Shown here in pieces: positions 36,741 through 48,741 of a stretch of 64,000 bases of DNA; the first letter of the stretch is position 1; every line of letters starts with the position of its first letter. The notes under the pieces are model-generated. The model was not told the origin of the DNA and did not search any database. It saw nothing but the letters and a program-made list of their open reading frames with translations. Source of the stretch: Amphiura filiformis (taxonomy: Eukaryota; Echinodermata; Ophiuroidea; Amphilepidida; Amphiuridae); contig NC_092628.1 in NCBI RefSeq assembly GCF_039555335.1, forward strand, positions 33,626,965 through 33,690,964, written 5' to 3'. Made by a program: the position numbers and the translations under genes.

Positions 36741-37193
36741 CTTGATATGCAGCTTACATATTGTCCGTACAAGAAAGTGATCTGTAGAGCAATCTGCACC
36801 TCTCATAACTCTGGTGGAAGTGATATCACAGATATCTCTCTGTCTTGTAAGTACATAGTCTAGCTGATGGAAGCGTTTTGAGCGAGGATGTTGCCATGAG
36901 TAGTACCATTTGTCAGGCATCTGAAAGTAGGTATTGGACACAGCCATCTGATTCTCAGCACAGAATGAGAGCAGTAGTTCCCCGTTGGAGTTACAAGCAC
37001 CTCTCCCATGATTCCCAAGGATACATGGCCAAGTGGCAATGTCACTGCCCACTCTGGCATTAAGATCTCCCAAAACCATCAACTTATCCTCATGTGGGAT
37101 CTTCCTCACACTAGCTCTAAGGGCTTCATAGAAGATTTCTTTGGATTCATCTGTGTGTGACATCGTAGGAGCATAGCAGCAAATAATGGTCAT
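36642..37193 (-). pseudogene. LINE apurinic-type endonuclease fragment
   Basis: Open frame of 183 codons with LMVLGDLNARVGSD (GDxN catalytic motif), the NGELLLSFC stretch, QLDYVLTRQRD and STDHFLVRTI (SDH-like motif, here TDH). These are the hallmarks of the exonuclease-endonuclease-phosphatase domain that nicks target DNA. Upstream coding sequence continues out of frame to about 37497. Downstream the frame shifts near 36740 into the RT part. Confidence 0.85.
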
Positions 37194-37521
37194 GTAACGG
37201 TCTTGGCTCAGAGGCAGTCTCAGCTTGATAAGTCTATCAGAGATGGCTTGAGGAAGAGAGACTAAGTCCTAATAGCAAAGGCAACACCTGCCTCTCTGCG
37301 AACATTTGGATCTCTCCCAGACCAGTAGAAGGTGTAACCTTTCTCACAAATTTAGCCCTGACCTGAGAAGCGTGTTTTCTGAAGACAGCATATGTCAATG
37401 TTGTAGCGCCCAAGCACAAGAACAACCAGTGCCGTTTGACGTTCAGGTCGATTAGTTATCAAGAAGAGTTCGTACATTCCACGATCCCAAGGTCAACTTC
37501 TTTCTTCTTTCTTTCTTTCTT

Positions 37522-38290
37522 TTTTATTATAGGCAGTGCTTAAATGTGGTTCCTTGGCCCAAAAGCCTGTGAAAATTACTGCCGGCCAGTCCATATGCAG
37601 AGCCCGTGATATTTTGTCACCAAAGTCAGTATTTAATACGGACTTAGGTCTATTTCTGACTTTAACTTATCAATCCATGCATGCTTTACCTGAAATTACG
37701 AGTCTGAAGTCTTATATTTAAGTGTCAGTGGACCAGTGTAACATTTTAAATTTTGCAAATTCAATTCGGGCCTTCTTTGGTTATTGTTTAAGGCAATAAT
37801 AGTGTAAAAATGATGCACCAAAAACAATTTTCCAAATTTTCCATTTTTAAAACTAAATTTTTACACAATAGGCCTAATAATGTAAATTAAAAACCTCGCG
37901 TCGAGGTTTTGCCAAGTTTTAAAAAATAACGGTTACTTAATGAAATAACGGTTAGTTCATGAAAAAGAAGAAGTGAAATTTAGCAAAACGCGACGAGGTT
38001 TATTTACCCGTAAGAGAGCTCTATTGTTCCGCTATTGTATCCGCTATTGTATCCACTATTGTATTCTATTCATAAAAGCTACTGCAAGAATCGCGGCAAT
38101 CCCTGATCTTGCAGGTGTCTACCGCCGGCGTTTCGCATTTATTAACATTCAAAATGATCCCATACTCTTACATTTATAGACTTATTCCCGCTTTTTATAT
38201 AATATTCAGAAATTGCAATTATGAAAACTACAAACTTTGAAAGTGAAAATATATTACCATCGAAAATATATCATACTTAAATTCTATAGA
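37522..38290. other. No gene recognised
   Basis: Unassigned AT-rich sequence between the LINE and the next dispersed element. No motif-bearing frame. Confidence 0.4.
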
Positions 38291-38293
38291 ATC

Positions 38294-38538
38294 TATAGAG
38301 GCATTGCATGTGACGTATCATCCCGTAAATATAGCAGACTACTCAAATGCATTCAACAAAAGCATGATTGCAATCTACCGTGACAGTTCGTCTCACACAC
38401 ATAACCCTACACTACGATCAAATAGGTTGATGACAACATTTGATTGAATGGACTGTACTCCGCCATAACTACGGTGAAGGACACCGGTTCAAATTGTTTG
38501 TTTGGAGCCAATCAATAATTTCATGCAGGGCCTCTATA
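38294..38538. repeat. Dispersed tatagagg...cctctata family element, intact copy
   Basis: The ends tatagaggcattgcatgtg and catgcagggcctctata are inverted copies. This copy lacks the 580-bp segment found in 14318-15150 and so acts as its empty site. Non-coding. Confidence 0.75.
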
Positions 38539-38913
38539 GATACCCAACCCAGAAGTGCCCATTTATTTTCTAATTTTTTGTAATCGCGCCCAAATATCCC
38601 CGCAAATATCTTATACACGGTTTTATTGATTCATTTTGGGCATTTCAAAAGTTAGAAATCGTCCAAAAATGGCAACATCCATTGATAGCAATGGTTGAGT
38701 AAACATTGTCTAAACACTAGATAAAAAGACAGCTTTGTACTACAGAGAAGATGTGAGAAAAAAAATATGTGTGCTGCCGCTCATTCAAAAGTAATCACGC
38801 TATTCAGGTTTAACAATAAAATACAATAAAGGGGTTCGAACCCATGGTGGGTGTGATACACAACTTGCTGCTTAATAGTTTTAGGAAAGGTCAGTGTCTG
38901 TATATCATCATAC

Positions 38914-40025
38914 CATGGAGGTATATAAATAAATGGAGAATGATCGCCAGAATTCTAATCTCTTAAGTGGAGATTATCCGATTACCTCTATTCAATGAGT
39001 CACCAAACTTGAATGACTAGCCACTTCAGCCAAGCTATTGATCTCCACGATGGTTATGAGACTCTACCATGGTTCATTGATCGTCACTCCCAAAATTTCC
39101 TCATAGGAATTGACCCTACATTGACCCGTACCGGAAGGCTTGTAAAAGAGACTGTATAATGACGTCAGCTAGTCAATTAGCTGTTCAAAGTCGCCAGTTT
39201 TGATAGCTTATAGTTTCAATGTATGATTGTGCGAAAACCCGATGAAATTTGGATGTTCTGTTCTCAAGTTATGAAACTGTTTTCAACACTAGTTGTGCCG
39301 TAACTTGACAAATATACTTAGTTTTCATGTTCATATATTAAGCTTTTAAGGGGGTCTGAGGGAGTTCAAATATAGTGCAAATGAAAGCAAAACGTTTTTA
39401 CCTTCCGATTGTGAAAAAAAAAAATTATGTTGGGCCAATTTGGGCCAATTGAGTTAAGAGCGAGTAAAATTTACCGGAAGTACTTCGAATTCAGCTAAAA
39501 TCTTTTCATCATCATTAAACTTCTCATTTTATAATAAATAATTATCAGTATTTAGGCCTAAATGATTATTAATATAATTAATTAGGGGCCATCATTTACT
39601 TTGGAGGGGGGTTCCAAATAGGCCTATCATAACTTTTTGGAAAGAAAAATAGGGGGTCATAGCCTAATTTAATTTTTCAAGAATCATGACCAAAATGTAG
39701 GGGGTCACAATATGACCACAAATATAGGCCTACAGATAGGGTGTTTATTTTATTCAAAAAGACTGATTTCAATGCAATTTTTTGGCGAAAATGACATTTT
39801 GATATTAAATTTTCTGAAACATGAGCACTTTCCAATAAACATTATAAGTAACTGCATTTAGCACCCCAATGAAATAAATGACCAGTGAAACAGACTTAAC
39901 AATGTAATCAGCTTAACATAATCAATATCCCCTGAAATTGCCTATTCAACAATAATTGGTCATAACCAACGTAGTACAAAAGATGCTTGGCTAGATCATT
40001 CTCCATTTATTTATATACCTCCATG
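38914..40025. mobile_element. 1.1-kb segment bounded by 32-bp inverted repeats
   Basis: The arms 38914-38945 and 39994-40025 (catggaggtatataaataaa and its reverse complement) are identical over 32 bp. The interior has no recognisable frame. Could be a non-autonomous DNA transposon. I did not find a target-site duplication. Confidence 0.55.
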
Positions 40026-40029
40026 ATCA

Positions 40030-41110
40030 TACTATGCATACCATGCATGCAGACCCTAACATCCAGTTATATTTCAAATGAAAATATGACCGAAGTTCCA
40101 TGGCAAATTATAATTTCTGACGCTTGTTGACTCTTTCAACCTCTACGATTTATGATACAGACTATTTTCAATTATCAAAATATCTTTATTAGGTTTGCAG
40201 GAAATGACAGGAAAATACATACAACAATAAAATAAACATGATCAACAATCATCCCTTTTCTAACAAAATCCTAAAACACTCTCCCTAAATAATTATAATT
40301 CGAAATAATAACACCTATTCATTTATTCATTATAAACCTCTCGCAAACTGGAATGTGTATGTGGTGAATTATTGTAATTTTAATAATCGATATGGAAACA
40401 AACAGGTACTATAATATTATTCAAAATCAAGAATAATATCAAACAAATCCTCCTACTCGAACAGTACACTTAATTTAGGCCCGGGATTTAGGCCTGCATT
40501 ATGATTATAGACCTAAGGTAAAAATACTTGAAGAGATAACAAGAAACCTTTCGTGCTTGGCCACTGTAGTGCTTGGCTGATCCTTGCTGGATGAAGGTCA
40601 ATATTGATCTATTATGTGAGTGAAATCAAACACCGTGTCCTCGTTGCTACTCCCATGTAATCGAAGGTCGTAAAAATTAATCCGATAACAATAGAGGGTA
40701 TTCATTACTACATCATTGATGTGGTTGCTCAATGCTCATGCATAAAATTCTTCCATGGGCTGTTTAGCTTAATCATGTTAATCGGGAAGTGACCTCTTGA
40801 AATGATATCATCACAAAGTGAACGATGTTATAACTTGGAGGGCTAACAAACCAACACCGCCAAATTCGACTGACGTGTGTACAACGTGAGAAGCTATGAG
40901 TAAATGGAACACTCGTTGTCTGATAATGCATGTGTTTATGGTTAGGATAGCGGTTACTTAGCAGCTCTCGTTCCGCTTGGGTTTATTGAATACACTCTAT
41001 ATATAGTCATCAATATGTCGTTTCCAGTCCCTGGCTGAACTATAGGGTTCAGCTATTATTTTTTTAAATAATTCTTTTACCCCATGCAGCTGATTGGGGT
41101 GGTTACAGGT
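40030..41110. other. No gene recognised
   Basis: AT-rich sequence lacking gene signals that I can support. Confidence 0.4.
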
Positions 41111-41119
41111 CGTTTAAAA

Positions 41120-41495
41120 ACCACTAACCGCGCAATGAGGATATCGAACATAGGCCCCCGCAGGGCTACAAAAAACTGCTAACCGCGAAATATGGAACTG
41201 CTAACCGCGAAATATGGATATCCAACTAGTTTGCCCCGCAGGGCTACAAAGAACCACAAACCGCGAAATATGGATATCCAACAAGTTTGCCCCGCAGGGC
41301 TACAAAGAACTGCTAACCGCGAAATATGGATATCCAACTAGTTTGCCCCTCGAAGCTTAAAAAAACCACTCATCGCGAAATATGGGTATCCAACTAATTT
41401 GCCCCGCAGGGCTACAAAGAACCATTAACCGCGAAATATGGATATCCAACTACTTCGCCTCGCATGGCTACAAAGAACCACTTACCGCGCAATAT
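41120..41495. repeat. 56-bp minisatellite
   Basis: Units carrying aaccgcgaaatatggatatc and gccccgcagggctacaaa recur at an exact 56-bp step (aaccgcga at 41203, 41259, 41315 and 41427, with degenerate units at 41371 and 41483). About six copies plus partial ones. Confidence 0.9.
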
Positions 41496-41520
41496 CTTTT
41501 TACCTCAAAAAAAGAATTAA

Positions 41521-42154
41521 TATCTACCAAAACACGTTTCAAAACGTAAAAGGGGCCAAGTTTAAAAATCTTTCCTGTGTGGCTTTTCACCCTTTTTTAA
41601 ACTTGGTCCCATTTATGAAAGTTTCTAAAGACCCATACGAAGTCATCTTTAGGCTACTTGTTTGTTTTCTTAGTTGTCAGTGTTCATTTTGTAGAGTAAA
41701 TTAATTAATGTTCGTGCTTGATTGAAGTTTTTCCGTAAAGACGTTATAATGTATTTTGATTTAAGCAAAAGTAGCAAATACTCACTTTGTTAAATTCTTC
41801 ATCGTCTTGTGCGATCCTGCGCCTTATGTACAGATGTAGGGCCTATAATATGTAACAGGTTGACAGACAGTCAATTTGCTAAGTATATATAATACTCTAC
41901 TACTCTTTATGAACACGCAATATAATGAAACATAAACCTTCAAATGTTTTTGATAATACATAGCCTACGTCATATTGCACCGCTTTCGAACAGTCTTAAA
42001 CCTAATTGTTGCATGTAGAAATTAGGACTCATTCTTCATGTTATTACGGTACCACTTTACTGAATGGGACCAAGTTTAAAAAGGGTGAAAAGCCACACAG
42101 GAAAGATTTTTAAACTTGGCCCCTTTTACGTTTTGAAACGTGTTTTGGTAGATA
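41521..42154. mobile_element. Foldback with 90-bp inverted arms
   Basis: 41521-41611 and 42065-42154 are reverse complements except for about one indel in a homopolymer. The 450-bp spacer is AT-rich and non-coding. The 88-codon frame at 41438-41704 crosses the left arm and is not a gene. Confidence 0.8.
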
Positions 42155-42559
42155 CAGTCCCCATGCAAATGGCTTCAATTGGACCTTCATTTTGAAAAAT
42201 GGACAAGTCTGTCTTTTTGCTTTGGACATCCACGTGTTATATATAAAACAATTGTTTATATTATACAATAATGGTGAAAACTTTTCAATTTCTTCAATTA
42301 GGCTTTCGTTTCACCAATTTGCGGCTTTTTCAAACTAAAATAGTATCCAATATTAATGCTAAAATTGATCAACAAATGGCTTCAATCGGGCCTTCATTGT
42401 CCAAAGGTTTCTCACCTCTATTGCCCCTCGGACGCTGGTTGCCCTGATATGTAAGATTTGTAGCCCTTTTTGTACTTTTTAGCCCATTTTTGACGACCAT
42501 TTTCGTCAAAGTTTTTCCCCTTAAAAGTTGTCTTTCCCCACTTTGTCCACCCTCTGAAA

Positions 42560-42940
42560 ACGTTTTTGTTACGCCACTGCCTCTGAGAGGGTCGACGTCC
42601 CTGCTGGTGCCACATGAGACGGATTCGCCGGTCATTTATCGGACGTTGCACGATCGGATATAAAACGCCTGCAGGATTATTAGCGGCCACAACGCATAGA
42701 GAGACGAACGAGAATCGGACCCCCAAATCCGGTAATTTGTCGGACGTTGAACGATCGTATATAAGACGCCTGCAGGATTATTAGCGACCACAACGCATAG
42801 AGAGACGAACGGGAATCGGACCACAAATCCCACCGAATCTCCTGCCGGACTGATGATTTTTCCAACGGATAAAATATTTTTGTATACGGTGATGTTCGTT
42901 AACCCAGTTCGTCGTAGTGTGACAGAGCTATAATGTCATT
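42560..42940. repeat. Repeat with an internal 101-bp tandem duplication
   Basis: cctgcaggattattagcg with its surroundings occurs at 42668 and 42769. Several overlapping minus-strand frames (for example RFSFVSLCVV repeated) are a by-product of the duplication. The end near 42920 (gtagtgtgacag) is the inverse of a word near 34245. Confidence 0.6.
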
Positions 42941-43985
42941 ACTACTTCGTGTCATTCTCAATCAATGCCTAGATGCATTAATGAGAATAATGGAGGAGTC
43001 TAATAATGAACCATTCACATGGCATTTATAATCTAGATTGTTTCGTGTTAATAGACTCGCGTTATTTAAATGTAACCAAATAACGACGATATGAGAGCTG
43101 ATCCAATATGACAATGATCGAATCAAAATCTGAGCTTATGTCCAAATTAAATGATCAAGGAAGGATATGATTGGGCCTATTGTATTTTCGCAATTCGACT
43201 TTGGCCTACAATTCTCGTCAAAATGTGTTGGGACACTTATGGAAAACGTGCACTATATTATGGTCCTATTTCTGTTGTTTTGAACGTTATGAAGGTTTTT
43301 TTGGTGTCAAGATTACATTTTCTGAACCTTTCCCATTTCCCACCAATGTTGGGTGACCAATGAAGTGGGATTACCCTCAAAAGTGTGCCAATCCTTTTGA
43401 CGAGCATTGTAGGTTTCCAGATATATTAAATAACTATAGGGACAAACTACTTGATTAAGATCTCGCCAATTCAGAGCAAACTGGATTCGTTAGCGCCGTA
43501 TGTTTATTATCATTAAAAAAAAATTAAAAATGTCTAATTTCAAAAAGGGAATCGTTTGCACTGTCTAAAATGCTTTGTTATTGACAAAATTGGTCAATCC
43601 CCAATACAGCATGTTGATCAAAACCTATGCTGTGATGTTTCCTAGGTAACGAAACATCCTACATGGTTACAACTATTCCTTATTTGACATAATTTTACAT
43701 AACTAGCAATTTGAGACCAATTTCGTTCAAATCGGGCCAAAAAAAAGACCACCCTTAAATATGACCTTTTTGCTTATAACTCAAGAACGGTATGTCGCCG
43801 TTAGGTCAGACTATACTTTTTCTGAAATTTGACCACCGTGTTGACCTTTAACCTTGAATATGGCCGGGGTGCCGGAAAATATTTTTTGTTAACATCTTGA
43901 ATGTGTTATAGGACCATAGAGTCCTGGGGGGGGGGGGGGGTGCATATTCAAACCTGGTAGGTACTGGACTAATTTCTAATTGGCA
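42941..43985. other. No gene recognised; G homopolymer
   Basis: Includes a run of about 15 G near 43927. Overlapping short frames at 43151-43363 have no family motif. Confidence 0.4.
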
Positions 43986-44009
43986 ATACTGGACAAAACA
44001 CCAACACAC

Positions 44010-44328
44010 CAAAATAAGAAAAACAGTACCACCAAAAGAGTAATCTAACAATAAATCAAGACAAAACAGAACAATACAAAGTACACAAAGATGGTCCATC
44101 AGACTGGAAAAAATTTAAATACCTAGGAACATTACTAGATACTATTAAACGATTATATAAAAAGAAGAAAATGTCTAGCAATAGCATTATAATCAACTCA
44201 ACAATATCTGCAAAGCAAAAGAGCAAACATTTTTTAATGCTTATATTTTTATGCCTATTTTTCTATACTGACAAAAATCTAGAACATAAGACGTTTTTCA
44301 AAGAACAATATTCATCTCAAAATTAGAC
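44010..44328 (+). mobile_element. LINE reverse-transcriptase C-terminal relic
   Basis: One frame reads NQDKTEQYKVHKDG and WKKFKYLGTLLDT, typical of the segment after the RT catalytic core in several non-LTR elements (WKKCKYLGSLLDTEED-like). It continues to a stop near 44325. The YxDD motif and everything upstream are absent. Confidence 0.55.
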
Positions 44329-44329
44329 A

Positions 44330-45660
44330 AAATGATAAATGCTGATCTATATACAAACACACATACTCCGAGGCCGCACTAGGCGTCCTAATCCAAAAAG
44401 TACGAGATATTTCGAGCTATTTCGAGTGATAGAGGTGAAGTTTATGATGTTGTTTCTTTGCAAATTTCCAATGTTTTTCACTTTCCAATGTTTTTCACGT
44501 CCAACTGTATTGGGAACTTTCATAATGATTGCAGAATCATTTTGGAAGGAAAAAAAAAGAAGAAAAATCTAAAAATTAAAAAAAAGGCTTTAAGAGAGCA
44601 GTAAGTGTGTAAGTAACTTTTTAGCATCTTAAGTGCCGAGCTCGGGTGAAATTTAGCCAAATCTGGTGGTGTCAAATTCTGCTTCATCACCTCCTCTGCA
44701 TCATATGGAAGCTCATGGAATTCTATTAAAAATTTATTTAATACTAGCAGGTAGATGTGCAGCAAGCCACGATTTATCATGTTTATCAGCATAAGAGATG
44801 TAAATTAACAAAGATAAACAATCGAGTATATGGCATATGATAAGATATGGCAATATTGACTTTAAACCAGCTGCAAATCTGAATGCTGGCCCACGCGATT
44901 TTCCTGCCACATCATCGCAACATGTGACCTCAGACATGCCCAATTTTTTGATTCATTGGTGATGTACCTCTGACACCCAAGTTAACATTGTGTGATTTTC
45001 TTTACCTACTTTTAAAATGAATAATTCATGCGCATATGCCGGGAGCCAAATACCCGTGTGTGATTAGTGCACACGAGGACACGACTACGAACACGCATGT
45101 TACCGCCATGATCATGGTGATGAAAGGCGTCAACTGAAAACCTTTGAAAAACGAATCACTACTGCCTGATGGGATAATTACCATTTGATCCATTTTCGCA
45201 AGGCGTGACCTTTCTAGAGGGTGTTTTTACTCTCTTTAACAAGTTAGATTCGGTACACTAAACGACACATTTCTGTGGTGAATTAGGTTTGCATCGCTAA
45301 TATAAAAACCGTGACTTTTATATTCGCCCCCCCTGGTATGGTGTATTTGGACTTTAGACTTTCCATAAATGCACTCCATTTTTCCCCCACATTTTTTTTT
45401 TAATGGAAATGTTTAATATTGCTTTAAACAAATAGCAGTCTGTGGCCATGACAACGGTGGCCTATACATACCGCATCCCTGTAGGGTATACGCTCTTAAT
45501 ATGCTGCATGCTGCTGCAGTGATGGTCGGTGATTGTAGTTTCACAAGCTGAGATTATACATAAATTCACTCAATTTTTACAGTGCAAAATAACATTACAT
45601 GTAGCAGTGCTGCAGTGAATACCCGGGGAGTGAATATTCAGCTTTATTTTAGCAAGCATA
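44330..45660. other. No gene recognised; upstream region of gene C
   Basis: The 90-codon minus frame at 44792-44520 has a homopolymer-derived Phe run and no known motif. The promoter of gene C should lie at the right-hand end, but I cannot define it. Confidence 0.4.
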
Positions 45661-45681
45661 ACACCAGTCAAAATCAAGAAT

Positions 45682-45871
45682 ATGCTGTCATTACATCAAG
45701 ATTCGGAGCGCTATGAGAAAGCCTTGAAAACCTTCAAAGATTACTCTGAAGAATATGAAGTCTACAAGCAATGGTATGAGACCAAGTTTGAACAACTTGT
45801 GGCGGATAAGATCAAACTTGAAAAAGGTGGTCAGCAAGAATTACGAGTGATGGGCGTTGGAAGTGGATCAG
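45682..45871 (+). CDS. HNMT-like gene C, coding exon 1 (N-terminal, SAM motif)
   Basis: First coding exon of a third, more diverged HNMT-like methyltransferase (190+327+362 = 879 nt, 292 aa). The ATG at 45682 begins MLSLHQDSERYEKALKTF, which resembles the human HNMT N-terminus more than A or B do. A Glu in the YSEEYE stretch is in about the place of human Glu28. The exon ends with RVMGVGSGSG (SAM motif I) at a GT donor (45872-45873). It lies about 18 kb from gene B on the same strand. Confidence 0.86.
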
Positions 45872-47394
45872 GTATGTATAAACCAACCAGTAAGGGGAGT
45901 ACCCATATCAAAAAATGAGACCTTTCCGGATAACTTCCCGATAGTCACCGGGTAGACACCGGCAAATTTCACATGCAAATTCATAGGTAGCGGGTGACTA
46001 CCCGATTAGGCATTATTTAGCTTATTATTTGAATTGTAGTTTTTGGACAAATACAACTCTGCAGTCATGGCAGTTGAGCTAGTGCTATCTTGCTATAAGA
46101 AACCTCAAAGTGTACAATGTAATTGTAGTTATTGTACAAAAATATTGTTCTGATGTAGTTTGGTTCACACCTTTATAAGGTGCATACCTTTTAATTAATG
46201 TACAACCATATTGTTATGATATAGCATATACGATACATGTATTTTTCACTGACACAGCCTATATTTTTATATCAAATATTATAATTTATTTACAACAAAT
46301 AGCTTATATCAGTTAATTGACACATTAGCTGATGATTAGTAATTTAATTGACATCAAAAGTATGTATGATTTACTAGAAAAGATATAAACTAAAACATTC
46401 AAATGTGTCATATTTAGGTACACATGTACAAAGACTGCATCAATATAGACACATCATTTCATACACATTTTCCTACCTGCATTATCATATGAAATCAAGC
46501 ATTCAATGCTTTATAATTCCTACAGCATGTTCCAGATTAATCAGTAAACATCTTGTCCTACATGTAAATACATACATTTTGGACCACAAATAACTTGAAT
46601 ATTCTGCACAAATATATTACTGCCAACCGGGCTGCAAACAGCTAGCTACTCCTTAACCCACCCACAATGCATTCTTAAGATGCTTTATGCTATTTTCAAG
46701 GTCAAATTAAAAGCGGATAACCACCGGTAACTCCTGCAAAGAATCTAAGTTTCTGGGAACCTTCTGGGTAACTTATTTGAAATATTTGAGTTTTTGGGAG
46801 ACTTCCGGATGTCTACCCGAAAACTTTTGGATAACTTAATTGGGTATCCGCAAGGTATCCGCTAGCGGGCACTTTGGATAACTCTCGAAAAGGTACCCGA
46901 AAGGTTTCTGATGACCACCGAATGGTCATCGGGTGGTCACCGGGAAACTTTCTTTTTGCTATGGGTAGTGAGGAGACTTAGATAGAGAATGAGATAGGGG
47001 CGGGAGCAGCAGTGGCGAAGTCAGGAATTTTCAGAGGGGACAAGGGGACAAGGCAAATTTCAAGGGGGTACGACAGCCACAGTACGATGAAACATTTTCC
47101 ACTGCTAGTCCTATTGCTGATGGTGACCAATAAAATATACATTGCAACAGCTTTGATTATTTTTACTCGACAATCCGTCAATACCCATTCATAACCACAC
47201 TAGATCATGGATATTTTATGCTATTTTTATAGCTTTTTGTAATTCACATAGTAATTCATATTATTCAATGACTTGAATTTTTTAAATGTATTTATACTGC
47301 ATATCTAGGCGTGCCATCACAATTTATCATGCGTCTATTGTGTCACTATTATGAGTTTAGTGTAATTAAATTATTTTATTCGAAATGTATTTAG

Positions 47395-47721
47395 GCGAAG
47401 CCGACTACGAAATGCTCAAGCGACTCCTATCAAGACATCCCAACATAAGTAACGTTGTCATCGAACCCGCAGATCAGATGATGCACAAATATCGCCATCT
47501 TGTGACGTCACGACAACAGTCTTTGTCGGGAGTTGTCTTTGACTGGCGTCAGCAAAAATATGAAGATTATCAGCGAGATTGTCAGCAGGCAGATGTCACC
47601 AAGTTCAATTTTATCCACGTAATACATAGTCTGTACCGCATGTCTGACTTGGATGCTGTGTTGGAATCACTCTGGGAAAGACTGGATAATGGCGGTGTAT
47701 TGTTGATCATTATAACTTCTG
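47395..47721 (+). CDS. HNMT-like gene C, coding exon 2 (central)
   Basis: A 327-nt exon after acceptor ...gtatttag (to 47394), with a GT donor at 47722. It encodes NVVIEPADQMMHKYRHL (SAM ribose-binding acidic residue), VFDWRQQKYEDY, FNFIHVIHSLYRM and GGVLLIIITS. Human Gln143 is again His and Tyr147 is Arg. It is 12 nt longer than exon 2 of A and B, with extra codons in the region before FNFIHV. Phases are identical to A and B, which supports common descent of all three. Confidence 0.88.
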
Positions 47722-47895
47722 GTAAGTTGATGAGTGATGGTAAAATGCACGACTGTTGCCAATTATATTTGAATCTGTATGAAATCCTAAGTTTACAAAT
47801 TATGAATCAATCATCATGATCTACCCCTATGTCTACAACGACGTATACTTACAGGGCAAAAGAAGAAACGGCTGGAGGGGCATTCAAGGCCAACA

Positions 47896-47939
47896 TTAAA
47901 GTGGTTTAAACATGTTTTAACATGTTTAAACCACTTTAA
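47896..47939. repeat. Near-perfect 44-nt palindrome
   Basis: ttaaagtggtttaaacatgtt is followed directly by its reverse complement, with two extra bases at the centre. It ends in the TTAA that borders the next element, in intron 2 of gene C. Confidence 0.85.
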
Positions 47940-48609
47940 GGGAAGGGGTATGAACGTTTGGACAGTATTTATTGTGGGACATTAGAGCACATCAGACATA
48001 TCGAATTGCATTCTGAATACGAAGAATGTCCTTCTGATATCAAATAATTTTGATTTAAATGATTTTTTGAAATTCGCAACGTAATACACATTTTATGGCA
48101 AATCATTAAAAATTGATATTTTTGATATTTAACGGTACTCGAAGTAAACTTTATAAATCTGATGATTTAAACTTAAAGTGTATGTAGCTGGGAGGAAAAG
48201 CCGACGATCAATTGAAAATTTTGACCTTTTGTATAGAAGATATGGATTTTTTTCCCAAAACACCCAAAAAATAGGTCTTTTTGAAAAAAAAATCAATATC
48301 TTCAATATGAAAGGTCAAAATTTTCAATTGATCGTCGGCTTTTCCTCCCAGCTACATACACTTTAAGAATATATCATTAGATTTATAACAATTTACTTCG
48401 AGGACTGGATATATCAAAAATTGGAAAAATATCAAATTTTAATAATTTGTCATAAAAATTTGTATTATATCGTGAATTTCAAAAAATTAAAATTATTTGA
48501 TATCAGAAAGACATGCTTCGTATTCAGAATGCAATTCGATACGTCTGAGGTGCTCTCATGTGCCACAAAAAATACTGTCGAAACGCTCAAAACGCTCATT
48601 CCAGAACAC
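47940..48609. mobile_element. TTAA-flanked palindromic element, copy 1
   Basis: The whole 670 bp folds back around about 48265: tgtatgtagctgggaggaaa at 48179 is mirrored to 48363. TTAA lies at both ends (47936-47939 and 48610-48613). The left end is GGG; the right CCC is decayed. It is in inverse orientation to 53087-53733 and sits in intron 2 of gene C. No transposase. Confidence 0.75.
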
Positions 48610-48741
48610 TTAATGTTGGTCATTAAAATGTCAGCCTACATTCATAACAAATAAATTGTAATAGGCAAAGCAATTCCCAATTCCTTGTATTAATTCAGTG
48701 ACGCATAAACAAAACGACGTTTTTCTTAAAATCTATTTCAG

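Larger units (their letters stand above)
34600..37497 (-). mobile_element. Decayed LINE retrotransposon (endonuclease + reverse transcriptase)
   Basis: A non-LTR retrotransposon copy of about 2.9 kb on the minus strand. Its N-terminal endonuclease region (from about 37497, WNVRTLL) runs into an RT of the type often found in RTE/BovB-like elements; I cannot settle the clade. The reading frame is broken several times: stops and shifts before 37193, a shift near 36740, and a deletion with shift near 35510. The end near 34600 stops in the middle of a conserved C-terminal region (RQKLRYRDVVKRHLK), so the 3' end is lost too. A short CTTT run lies at the 5' edge. Confidence 0.9.

Noticed and set aside
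41120-41495. CRISPR-like array (regular 56-bp repeat)
   Set aside because: The repeats are contiguous with no unique spacers, and the window is plainly eukaryotic.
42369-42865. Overlapping frames with repeated RFSFVSLCVV
   Set aside because: They arise from a 101-bp tandem duplication read in several frames.
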